Shown piece after piece: positions 1-5,740 of a stretch of 7,705 nucleotides of DNA. Position 1 is the stretch's first letter. Every line of letters starts with the position of its first letter. The translations under genes and the position numbers were made by a program. The stretch is from Candidatus Omnitrophota bacterium (GTDB taxonomy: Bacteria > Omnitrophota > Gorgyraeia > Tantalellales > Tantalellaceae). The notes under the pieces are model-generated. The model had not been told where the DNA came from. It did no database searches and saw nothing but the letters and a program-made list of their open reading frames with translations. The stretch is taken from contig JAQUNB010000051.1 of NCBI GenBank assembly GCA_028717825.1, positions 1 to 7,705 of the forward strand, given 5' to 3'.

Positions 1-375
1 CGATCTGGAAGAACGGTCCCAGTCGAAGCGGTCACGCTGGATAACCTGATAAAGATCTATGGCAGGCCGAAATTCTGTAAAATCGACGTCGAAGGACATG
101 AATTGAGCGTTTTGCACGGTTTGAGCGAACCGATAAAGTATATCGCGTTCGAGTTTACTCCGGAAAGAAAAGGCGAGGCAGTTAAGTGTGTGGATTACCT
201 TGCTGCGATGGGGGAGGCAGTTTTCAATTATTCACCCGAAGAGTCCATGAAGTTTCATTTTAAGAAATGGGTATCGCCTCGAGAAATAAAAGATTATGTC
301 GCGTCTATCTCTGTTATCAACGGCAATGTGTTCAATTGGGGTGATATTTACGTAAACTTTTACAGGATGTACTAA
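1..375 (+). CDS. FkbM-family SAM-dependent methyltransferase, C-terminal part (5' end outside window)
   Basis: An open frame runs from base 1 to the TAA at 373-375, giving 124 codons with no start visible, so the gene begins upstream of the window. The visible residues VTLDNL (11-16) and KIDVEGHE (27-34) followed by VLHG (37-40) form the hallmark FkbM signature, a TLD motif then K-x-D-x-E-G-x-E-x-x-x-L-x-G. The GFEFTPE-like strand further on (AFEFTPE) also fits. FkbM enzymes are Rossmann-fold methyltransferases that transfer a methyl group from SAM to a hydroxyl, and in polysaccharide loci they are generally assigned to sugar O-methylation. The N-terminal SAM-binding glycine loop lies outside the window, so completeness cannot be judged. 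A TTG at 103 could be read as a start but it falls inside the conserved motif. The gene is followed by a 379-base gap rather than a tight junction, so it may end a transcription unit. The family call is firm; the substrate is unknown. Confidence 0.88.
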   Translation, partial: RSGRTVPVEAVTLDNLIKIYGRPKFCKIDVEGHELSVLHGLSEPIKYIAFEFTPERKGEAVKCVDYLAAMGEAVFNYSPEESMKFHFKKWVSPREIKDYVASISVINGNVFNWGDIYVNFYRMY

Positions 376-397
376 GTGTGAGGGGATGTTCTAGTTT

Positions 398-495
398 TTC
401 GGATAGGCGGCATTTCGTACTCAAAAAGTCTGAAATTTATTTGTCTAAAACAAATAAATTTCCGAAACTACGCGCGGAATGCCACCTATCCCGAA
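398..495. repeat. Long imperfect palindrome (nested inverted repeat), about 98 bp
   Basis: The left arm (398-443) and right arm (451-495) are imperfect reverse complements around a 7-base loop (444-450). The inner stem is 11 perfect base pairs (433-443 with 451-461). The outer stem pairs ggatagg-C-ggcatt-T-cg on the left with the complement of cg-G-aatgcc-A-cctatcc on the right, with a one-base bulge near the tip. A partly mispaired section lies between, roughly 419-431 against 463-472. Such a shape suits a REP/BIME-like palindromic repeat, a small MITE, or an RNA hairpin protecting the 3' end of the upstream mRNA. No T-tract follows on the plus strand, so it is not a standard intrinsic terminator. 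Whether it recurs in the genome cannot be seen here. Confidence 0.75.
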
Positions 496-507
496 TCAAA
501 TTATAAT
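479..507 (+). promoter_or_regulatory. Candidate sigma-70-type promoter overlapping the palindrome edge
   Basis: A perfect TATAAT lies at 502-507. Seventeen bases upstream, ATGCCA at 479-484 matches the TTGACA -35 consensus at four of six positions. Transcription would start near 514, only about 17 bases before the ATG at 531. The -35 hexamer lies in the right arm of the 398-495 palindrome, so the promoter depends partly on that element. It could drive the broken 531 frame and the operon starting at 755. The evidence is consensus matching alone, in an AT-rich gap where chance matches occur. Confidence 0.4.
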
Positions 508-530
508 ACCGCATGAAGGTCATATAAATT

Positions 531-704
531 ATGGGTCTGAAAAGGATTTTGAGAAAAATATTACCGGGTGATGTGAAAATTTATGCTAACTTTTCACGGG
601 TCCTGCCAGCAGGCATTCTGCGCGCATCCGCCCCCTGCTGCTTTGCGTTGCAAAACAAAACGCAGGGGTTGTGCCGTGCTCGAATTACCTGCTGTCACCC
701 GTAA
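531..704 (+). pseudogene. Broken gene start, probably a decayed methyltransferase gene interrupted by a palindromic element
   Basis: An ATG at 531, with a Shine-Dalgarno-like AAGG at 516-519, opens a 57-codon frame ending at the TAA at 702-704. Its first 12 residues, MGLKRILRKILP, closely match the start of the next gene, MGIKYVLRKILP. At DNA level 31 of the first 37 bases agree, including the last 21 in a row. Similarity is lost after about base 567. From base 586 the frame runs into the long inverted repeat at 586-712, where the translation becomes Cys-rich and protein-unlike. The simplest reading is that a paralogous methyltransferase gene once began here, received an insertion, and lost its remainder. 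Alternatives are a local duplication of the downstream gene's 5' end, or a translated leader peptide. No family can be assigned from the surviving residues alone. Confidence 0.6.
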
Positions 705-712
705 AAAGTCAG
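586..712. repeat. Second long palindrome with nested hairpins, possible small inserted element
   Basis: The arms 586-613 and 688-712 pair imperfectly. CTAACTTTTCACGGGT (586-601) aligns with the reverse complement of 697-712 at 14 of 16 positions. After a short unpaired stretch the AGCAGG at 608-613 pairs with CCTGCT at 688-693. Inside, CCCCTGC at 632-638 pairs perfectly with GCAGGGG at 662-668, and the tip holds a smaller hairpin TTTGC/GCAAA (642-646 with 650-654). The whole segment can therefore fold back as one long branched hairpin. It interrupts the 531 frame, which favours an inserted MITE- or REP-like element over a native regulatory leader. No clear target-site duplication abuts the arm ends, and no T-tract follows, so it is not a typical terminator. 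Confidence 0.65.
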
Positions 713-754
713 AAGAGTTTGTTGCGCCATCGACATAAGGGTGATGTGTGAAAT

Positions 755-1432
755 ATGGGTATAAAATACGTTTTGAGAAAAATATTACCGGAAGCTTGTG
801 TCAAAAAACTTAGAGATTTAAAGGTGGCTCTGCTAAGCGTCTTTGGGCGGGATATCGATTATTTTTATAATGAAGATTTCGCCAGTAATAGTAAGCTACG
901 AGATAAAAAATGGACTCAAGATTTTTTTGAACTGGTAACGCGTGTATTTAACCCGCGCTCTATCATAGATTTTGGGTGTGGAACAGGCGATATCCTTGTA
1001 CCATTCGAGAAAAAAGGGCTGGAAGTAAAGGGAGTGGATGGTTCAAAATACTGTAGACGGCGCGCAAAAATAAAAAAAGAAGATTTTGAGATTTTCGATC
1101 TGCGACGAAAATATGATCCCGGCAAAAAATACGATATATGCCTGTGCCTCGAGGTCGCGGAACATGTTGATGAGAAATTCAGCGATATATTTGTGGGGAA
1201 CCTAACAGGCTCCAGCGATATTATTATTTTTTCGGCAGCAGGTCCGGCTCAAACGGGTATTCAACACATAAATCTAAAAGAAAAGAAATGGTGGATAGAT
1301 AAATTCCTGCGGGTTGGTTTTGTGGTGGATAGCGAGCCCTTGGACACACTTAAAAAAGAGATGTCGATGTTCGAGAATATTCAGCCATATTATATCGATA
1401 ACTTAATAGTATTCCGCAGGAGACAGGAATAA
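755..1432 (+). CDS. Class I SAM-dependent methyltransferase (Methyltransf_23/11-like)
   Basis: This 225-residue soluble protein has a clear SAM-binding fold. Motif I is DFGCGTGD at 72-79. The acidic residue ending strand 2 is in VKGVDGS (D95), and CLEVAEHV (131-138) is the motif IV region typical of Methyltransf_11/23 proteins. A later HINLKEKKWW (171-180) resembles the HIN-x-K-x3-W element often seen in cluster methyltransferases of this type. The likely role is methylating a sugar or another small acceptor during polysaccharide assembly; the substrate cannot be read. The ATG at 755 is preceded by AAGGGTGAT (737-745), a reasonable ribosome binding site with about 10 bases of spacing. The first residues MGIKYVLRKILP repeat those of the broken frame at 531. 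It is the first intact gene of a tight operon: the next start is 5 bases after its stop. The N-terminal basic region (1-30) precedes the fold and may be a membrane or partner contact, but that is conjecture. Confidence 0.85.
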   Translation: MGIKYVLRKILPEACVKKLRDLKVALLSVFGRDIDYFYNEDFASNSKLRDKKWTQDFFELVTRVFNPRSIIDFGCGTGDILVPFEKKGLEVKGVDGSKYCRRRAKIKKEDFEIFDLRRKYDPGKKYDICLCLEVAEHVDEKFSDIFVGNLTGSSDIIIFSAAGPAQTGIQHINLKEKKWWIDKFLRVGFVVDSEPLDTLKKEMSMFENIQPYYIDNLIVFRRRQE

Positions 1433-1437
1433 AAACT

Positions 1438-2364
1438 ATGTATGATATATCGATCAGCATTATTACATATAATCGGAAAGAGCTTTTGGCTAAGGTGATC
1501 GGTTCGCTCGAGCGGCAGACGTATCCTATGGAAAAGTTTGAGATCGTTGTGGTTGACGACGGCTCGACCGACGGGACGGATAAAGTGATGGAGGCGATGC
1601 TTACCAAGTCTCCCTGTCACATAAAGTATCTGCCGCAAGTTAAGAACGAAGGCAAAGCGGCCGTGAGGAACATAAGTATCACTGAAGCGGAAGGGCGTAT
1701 TATGCTTTTTCTTGAAGATGATACCGTTGCCGATCCGCGTCTTGTGGAGGAACATGTAAAGTCACACCAAAGCGAAGGCGGTCAGAACGTCGCTGTCTTG
1801 GGTGAGCAGGTCAGGCCTGAAGACTCTATCGTGACGCCTTTTGGCAGATATATCGTTTCGACATCGCGTACATTTTTTGATCATGTACAGGGACTTTTGA
1901 AAGCGTGGAGCTGTGAGTCTTATAAAGGATTTATTACTTTTAACCTTTCTGTGAGCAGGGGGTTTTTATTAGAAAAAGGTATGTTCGATCCCATTTTTAA
2001 ATATTTTTGCGAAGATATCGAGCTCGGCTATCGTTTGCAAGAGCAGGGGCTGCGGCTTGTCTGCAATAAAAAGGCGAAGATCTATGATTACCATCCGCCC
2101 TATCTGGATGAATACGCGAAGAGAAATATCAATAGGGGGTATTATAACAGGGTATTAGCTAAAAAACATCCAAAAGCGGTCAATGTGTCGTTCCCTGCGG
2201 GTAAGGTCAAATATATTTGTAAGGATATTTTTTATCCGATTTTAATGGTTTGCGCCAATTTTATGGATAGATATTTAAAGATGCCGATGCCTTTCTTTTT
2301 ATATAGAAAGATCTTGGATTATTATCTTGAGAAAGGCGTTCGTCTGGCGTGTGAGCGAAAATAA
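1438..2364 (+). CDS. Glycosyltransferase family 2 (GT-A fold)
   Basis: This is a 308-residue GT-A enzyme that would transfer a sugar from a nucleotide donor to a lipid-linked acceptor at the inner face of the membrane. The N-terminal strand ISIITYNRKELL (5-16) is the usual GT2 opening. EIVVVDDGSTDGT (35-47) carries the nucleotide-binding aspartates (D40, D41). NEGKAAVRN (70-78) follows, and EDD at 93-95 is the metal-binding DXD-like motif. CEDIELGYRLQEQG (191-204) supplies the ED pair (192-193) expected to contain the catalytic base. A hydrophobic C-terminal stretch near 262-278 may lie along the membrane but is too short and mixed to call a firm transmembrane helix. The start at 1438 follows the previous stop by 5 bases, with AGGAG around 1419-1423. 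That spacing is somewhat long. The stop overlaps the next start as TAATG, indicating translational coupling to the flippase gene. Family assignment is firm; donor and linkage are unknown. Confidence 0.92.
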   Translation: MYDISISIITYNRKELLAKVIGSLERQTYPMEKFEIVVVDDGSTDGTDKVMEAMLTKSPCHIKYLPQVKNEGKAAVRNISITEAEGRIMLFLEDDTVADPRLVEEHVKSHQSEGGQNVAVLGEQVRPEDSIVTPFGRYIVSTSRTFFDHVQGLLKAWSCESYKGFITFNLSVSRGFLLEKGMFDPIFKYFCEDIELGYRLQEQGLRLVCNKKAKIYDYHPPYLDEYAKRNINRGYYNRVLAKKHPKAVNVSFPAGKVKYICKDIFYPILMVCANFMDRYLKMPMPFFLYRKILDYYLEKGVRLACERK

Positions 2365-3872
2365 TGGATAGATTGCAGGATATGTTCGTAAAAGACAGGG
2401 GATTGGAATATCCCGAAGAACAAAGATCGCTTGGACGGAGGGCCGCGATAAGCGGCGCGTGGGTGTTTACGCTAAGATTTGTTCAGCGCGCCTTGGGATT
2501 CGCAAGAACGATCATACTCGCCCGGCTCTTGGCCCCGAGCGATTTTGGTCTAATGGGTGTCGCGGCCCTCGCGATAAACATGCTTGATACTTTTTCTAAA
2601 ACAGGATTCGAAGCGGCGCTTATCCAAAAGAAAGAAGATATCAAACACTATTTAGATACCGCTTGGACTGTGCAGTTCTTAAGGGCCGCTATCCTGTGCG
2701 CGTTGCTTTTCTTTAGCGCTCCTTTTGTGGCAGAATTTTTTAGGAGTCCGAGCGCATGTTCGATCATAAGGGTTTTAGCTCTGCTTTATTTGTTTATGGG
2801 GCTTCAGAATATCGGGACGGTTTATTTTCAGAGAGATCTGCAATTTAATAGGCGTTTTATCATGGAGACGGGCGGGCTTATAACGAACATAGCTGTCTCC
2901 GTTATGCTGGCTTTTAAACTTAGGAACGTGTGGGCGCTGGTGTACGGGTCTGTGGCCGGGTCTTTGATCACCTGTGTTATGTCTTATGTGCTTCATCCCT
3001 ACAGGCCCAAGTTCAAGCTAGACTATCCAAAAACGAAAGAACTTATTAATTACGGCAAATGGTTGTTCGGGACAAGCATCTTGGTTTTTCTGATCACGCA
3101 AGGAGATAACGCTTTTGTCGGCAGGGTTATGGGCATCGCCGCGCTCGGGTTCTATCAAATGGCGTATGGGCTCGCTAACGCCAGCGCCACGGAAGTTTCT
3201 CACGTTATCGCGCAGGTGATGTTCCCTGTGTATTCAAAAATGCAAGGTGATCTTGAAAGACTGAAAAAAGCGTATATCGAAGTCGCCCAGCTTATAATTT
3301 TTGTCGCCGTGCCTATCTCGGTGATGATCACTTTGTTCGCGAGAGATTTCACCGCCATATTTTTAGGGGAGAAATGGCTTCCCATGGTAGGCGCGATGCA
3401 GGTTTTGGCTTGGGGCGGGTTCTTAAGGGCCGCGTCGGTGACCGCGGGCTGTGTCTTTTTCGCGGTTAAACGTCCGCAAATAGAGACCGGCTGGGAAACT
3501 GTGAGACTTATGACTTTGGCTATTTTTATTTGTCCTCTATCGATGAAGTTCGGGATCGTCGGCACGTCCCTGGCGGTTTGTGCGAGCGCGCTGGTCTTGT
3601 TTATAGGGTTTACGTACGGGCTTAAACAAGCCATTGACCTTAAATTTATCCAAACACTTAAAATATCATTCTTTCCGATGCTCTCATCTTGCTTGTTATG
3701 GATCTTTATCATGTTCTCAAGGCGTATTTTGGATACTCAAAGGACCTTGGGGTTTATTATTGCTGCGTTCTTGAGCGGGATCTTTTACTTATTGATAAGT
3801 TATATTCTGTCAAAAACAAGCGGATATAAAATATTCGAGATAATTAAGGCAAGACTTAAGGCGTCAAAATAG
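2364..3872 (+). CDS. Wzx-like polysaccharide flippase (MOP superfamily, PST family)
   Basis: A 502-residue, strongly hydrophobic protein that would flip lipid-linked oligosaccharide units from the cytoplasmic to the periplasmic face of the inner membrane. The N-terminal region, with SLGRRAAISGAWVF (22-35) and ARLLAPSDFGLMG (53-65), is characteristic of the WzxC/TuaB-type polysaccharide transporters (Polysacc_synt domains). Many hydrophobic segments can be seen, for example near 104-124, 134-150, 172-186, 190-210, 233-246, 308-326, 342-366, 381-398, 400-418, 433-452 and 461-481. That is consistent with the 12-14 helices of the family, and 502 residues is within the family's usual range. The ATG overlaps the stop of the upstream GT2 gene by one base, so no other start is needed. 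The next glycosyltransferase begins 5 bases after its TAG. Its presence marks the locus as a Wzx-dependent pathway, although no Wzy polymerase is visible in the window. Confidence 0.9.
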   Translation: MDRLQDMFVKDRGLEYPEEQRSLGRRAAISGAWVFTLRFVQRALGFARTIILARLLAPSDFGLMGVAALAINMLDTFSKTGFEAALIQKKEDIKHYLDTAWTVQFLRAAILCALLFFSAPFVAEFFRSPSACSIIRVLALLYLFMGLQNIGTVYFQRDLQFNRRFIMETGGLITNIAVSVMLAFKLRNVWALVYGSVAGSLITCVMSYVLHPYRPKFKLDYPKTKELINYGKWLFGTSILVFLITQGDNAFVGRVMGIAALGFYQMAYGLANASATEVSHVIAQVMFPVYSKMQGDLERLKKAYIEVAQLIIFVAVPISVMITLFARDFTAIFLGEKWLPMVGAMQVLAWGGFLRAASVTAGCVFFAVKRPQIETGWETVRLMTLAIFICPLSMKFGIVGTSLAVCASALVLFIGFTYGLKQAIDLKFIQTLKISFFPMLSSCLLWIFIMFSRRILDTQRTLGFIIAAFLSGIFYLLISYILSKTSGYKIFEIIKARLKASK

Positions 3873-3877
3873 CCTGG

Positions 3878-4882
3878 ATGTCTATGAAAAAAATAATGGT
3901 AAGCGTCATAACCCCGGTTTATAACAACGAAAAATACATTTCGCAGTGTATCGAAAGTATTTTGGGCCAAACATATGGAGATTTCGAATACATCATCGTC
4001 GATGATGGATCTACGGATAGTACCCTTAGTTTGGCGCAGTCATACGCGGCAAAGGACGAAAGGATAAAGATAGTCGAGAACGGGAAGAATTATGGACAGG
4101 CGTATTCCATGAACGCGGGGGTGAAAAGCTCGATAGGGGATTTCATCGTTGTTATGGATTCGGATGATGTCGCCATGCCGCAGAGGATCGCCCGCCAATT
4201 GACATTCTTGGAGAATAACAAAGACTACGGCATTTGCGGCGCGCTGCAAATAATTGTAGATGAAAAGGATAAGGAAATATCGATAAAGGAAGCGGAACAA
4301 AAGAGCGGTGATATAACACAGTTTGTTCATGACACGGCGCATCTATCGCATAGCACATGCATGTTCAGAAAACAGGTTTTTCAGGATGTAGGCGGATACC
4401 GGGCGGAGTTTAGACGCGCGCAGGATTATGACCTTTTTCTCAGGATCAGCGAAAAGAACAAGATCTATAATATCCCGGAAGTGCTTCTTGCGCACAGGTT
4501 TTCTATTGAAAGAGCGACTATCTCCGATAGGCGCACCCAACTTCTCTTTACCGAGGTTGCCAGACGCCTGGCTTCCCAGCGGAAAACGGAAGGCGCGGAT
4601 ATACTGCAGAAAGGCGATGTCGCGGCGTTCACAAAACTCAAAAGAGAGGTTTTCGGTTGTTCTTGCTTGCCGAAAAACTTTCAGGTATCGTCGAATTATC
4701 TGTATTGGGCCCACAGGATGTATCATAGAGGCCCGCTTAGTTACGCGAAGGAGCTCATAAAGAGGTCCGTGATGAATAACCCTTTGAATATAAAAGCCTG
4801 GCTCTATATGGCGTTCCTTTTTCTGGATGATAAGTCGCGCAAGAAACTGGAGAACCTTAAACATGGGTTTTGGAATGAATGA
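3878..4882 (+). CDS. Glycosyltransferase family 2 (GT-A fold) with helical C-terminal extension
   Basis: A 334-residue GT2 enzyme, distinct from the one at 1438. It shows VSVITPVYNNEKYI (8-21), IIVDDGSTDST (39-49) with the nucleotide-binding aspartates, MDSDD (93-97) as the metal-binding motif, and AQDYDLFLRI (181-190) as the ED-type catalytic region. The segment SHSTCMFRKQVFQDVGGY (157-174) is the typical acceptor-side stretch of this family. After residue 270 the protein continues with a helical tail in which LSYAKELIKRSV (287-298) and NPLNIKAWLYMA (301-312) resemble a TPR-like helix pair, a common ending in such enzymes. The start is ambiguous. The ATG at 3878 has no good ribosome site (AAGG lies about 16 bases upstream), whereas the ATG at 3884 has a GGA 5 bases upstream and gives a start at MKKIMVSVITP. 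The difference is two residues. The 3' end overlaps the next methyltransferase gene, implying coupling. Confidence 0.9.
   Translation: MSMKKIMVSVITPVYNNEKYISQCIESILGQTYGDFEYIIVDDGSTDSTLSLAQSYAAKDERIKIVENGKNYGQAYSMNAGVKSSIGDFIVVMDSDDVAMPQRIARQLTFLENNKDYGICGALQIIVDEKDKEISIKEAEQKSGDITQFVHDTAHLSHSTCMFRKQVFQDVGGYRAEFRRAQDYDLFLRISEKNKIYNIPEVLLAHRFSIERATISDRRTQLLFTEVARRLASQRKTEGADILQKGDVAAFTKLKREVFGCSCLPKNFQVSSNYLYWAHRMYHRGPLSYAKELIKRSVMNNPLNIKAWLYMAFLFLDDKSRKKLENLKHGFWNE
4849..4852 (+). promoter_or_regulatory. Ribosome binding site (GGAG) favouring the start at 4863
   Basis: GGAG lies within the end of the upstream glycosyltransferase gene, 10 bases before the ATG at 4863 and 22 bases before the alternative ATG at 4875. 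Spacing favours 4863. The further upstream ATG at 4827 would add residues with no family resemblance. Confidence 0.5.
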
Positions 4883-5660
4883 AAGATATGATCATATATG
4901 GGAGAAATGGGACGATCAAACCATTAAAGGTCAGATCGAAGCCCATAAAAAAGATAGAAGCGTCTATCTGGATTGTTTGCGGAAGTATGTAAGAGATAAA
5001 GAAGGAGCAAAGGCTTTAGAGGTCGGGTGCGGCTCATCTATCGATTCACATATTATTGCCGAAGAAACAAAAGCCGAGATGTTCGGCATAGATATCTCGG
5101 AGAAGGCCGTAGAAGTCGCCCGGGAACTGGATAAGTTTTTTGACCATGGTGTGGTCGTTAAACAGGGCGATGCGCTTAAATTGGATTTTCCCGATAATCT
5201 TTTTGATGTTGTCTTTAGCCAAGGTCTTTTGGAACATATGCCGGATCCGCTCGCGGCGCTTAGAGAACAACTGAGAGTGGTTAGGCATGGCGGTGTCCTT
5301 ATAATTAATGTTCCTCAGAAGTATACCGCTTATACATTATATAAACATTTTCTTTCTTGCCTGGGCAAGTGGGAATGGGGGCTAGAGACGGAGTTCTCGG
5401 ACCGGCAGTTAAAGATCTTCGGGGATGTGTTGGGACTGAAATTTCTTGAGAAGTGCGGATATGACTATTGGCGTTCGCCTTTTGAGATCGTTTTTGTATT
5501 AAGGACTTTGGATAAAAAGGCGGAAAAGATCCCTTTTGCCAAAAATTGTCCGGTACATAAAACCATTTCGAGATTCTGGGAGAAGATCTGGATGCGTCTT
5601 GAGAGAACATACGGGCATTTGTTCATGAAAAATATTGTGTATGTATATAGAAAACCGTAA
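4863..5660 (+). CDS. Class I SAM-dependent methyltransferase (Methyltransf_11)
   Basis: From the ATG at 4863 this is a 265-residue protein. ALEVGCGSS (51-59) is motif I, with the SAM-binding glycines. FGIDIS (74-79) carries the strand 2 acid at 77. KQGDALKLDF (100-109) holds the adenine-contacting acid (D103), FDVVF (114-118) is strand 4, and GLLEHMPDP (121-129) is the EH-type motif following it. VRHGGVLIINVP (140-151) is the following strand-turn-strand. The protein would methylate a small acceptor, most plausibly a sugar of the growing chain; the target is unknown. The tail beyond about 165 is longer than the minimal fold and rich in aromatic and basic residues, so it may be a substrate cap. 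The start overlaps the preceding glycosyltransferase by 20 bases; the alternative ATG at 4875 overlaps by 8 bases and is also acceptable. It is the last gene of the tightly packed block, followed by an 80-base spacer. Confidence 0.87.
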   Translation: MGFGMNERYDHIWEKWDDQTIKGQIEAHKKDRSVYLDCLRKYVRDKEGAKALEVGCGSSIDSHIIAEETKAEMFGIDISEKAVEVARELDKFFDHGVVVKQGDALKLDFPDNLFDVVFSQGLLEHMPDPLAALREQLRVVRHGGVLIINVPQKYTAYTLYKHFLSCLGKWEWGLETEFSDRQLKIFGDVLGLKFLEKCGYDYWRSPFEIVFVLRTLDKKAEKIPFAKNCPVHKTISRFWEKIWMRLERTYGHLFMKNIVYVYRKP

Positions 5661-5664
5661 AAAC

Positions 5665-5699
5665 CGTATATAGTATTTCGTATATCGTATATTGTATAT
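5665..5699. repeat. Degenerate 7-bp tandem repeat, consensus CGTATAT
   Basis: Five consecutive 7-base units lie in register just after the methyltransferase stop: cgtatat (5665-5671), agtattt (5672-5678), cgtatat (5679-5685), cgtatat (5686-5692) and tgtatat (5693-5699). Three are identical and two diverge by one to two bases. The array fills the first half of the 80-base spacer before the GT4 gene at 5741. The rest of the spacer shows only a weak GGGGA ribosome-site match at 5726-5730. TATA-like hexamers inside the array could act as -10 boxes, but no convincing -35 partner was found. Confidence 0.7.
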
Positions 5700-5740
5700 C
5701 GTGCTAGCGTAGGCGATGACGAGACGGGGAAAATTCAACA

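Noticed and set aside
103..375. Short separate gene starting at TTG 103
   Set aside because: The frame is open to base 1 and the FkbM motif spans the supposed start, so this is an internal codon of a longer gene.
398..495. Intrinsic terminator after the FkbM gene
   Set aside because: The hairpin is long and imperfect, its innermost stem is AT-rich, and no T-tract follows on the plus strand.
3200..3712. 170-codon open frame on the minus strand
   Set aside because: It lies wholly inside the flippase gene, which has strong family signatures; the minus-strand translation shows no recognisable domain.
4428..4760. 110-codon plus-strand frame
   Set aside because: It is out of frame within the GT2 gene at 3878, is rich in Arg and Ser as expected of a shifted frame, and has no domain.
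4827..4862. Upstream start for the methyltransferase at ATG 4827
   Set aside because: It would add 12 residues with no family resemblance and a 56-base overlap with the upstream gene; the ribosome site spacing favours 4863.
4343..4864. 173-codon open frame on the minus strand
   Set aside because: It is antisense to the well-supported GT2 gene at 3878 and has no recognisable motif.
5665..5699. CRISPR array
   Set aside because: Units are only 7 bases and directly adjacent, with no spacers and no cas genes nearby.
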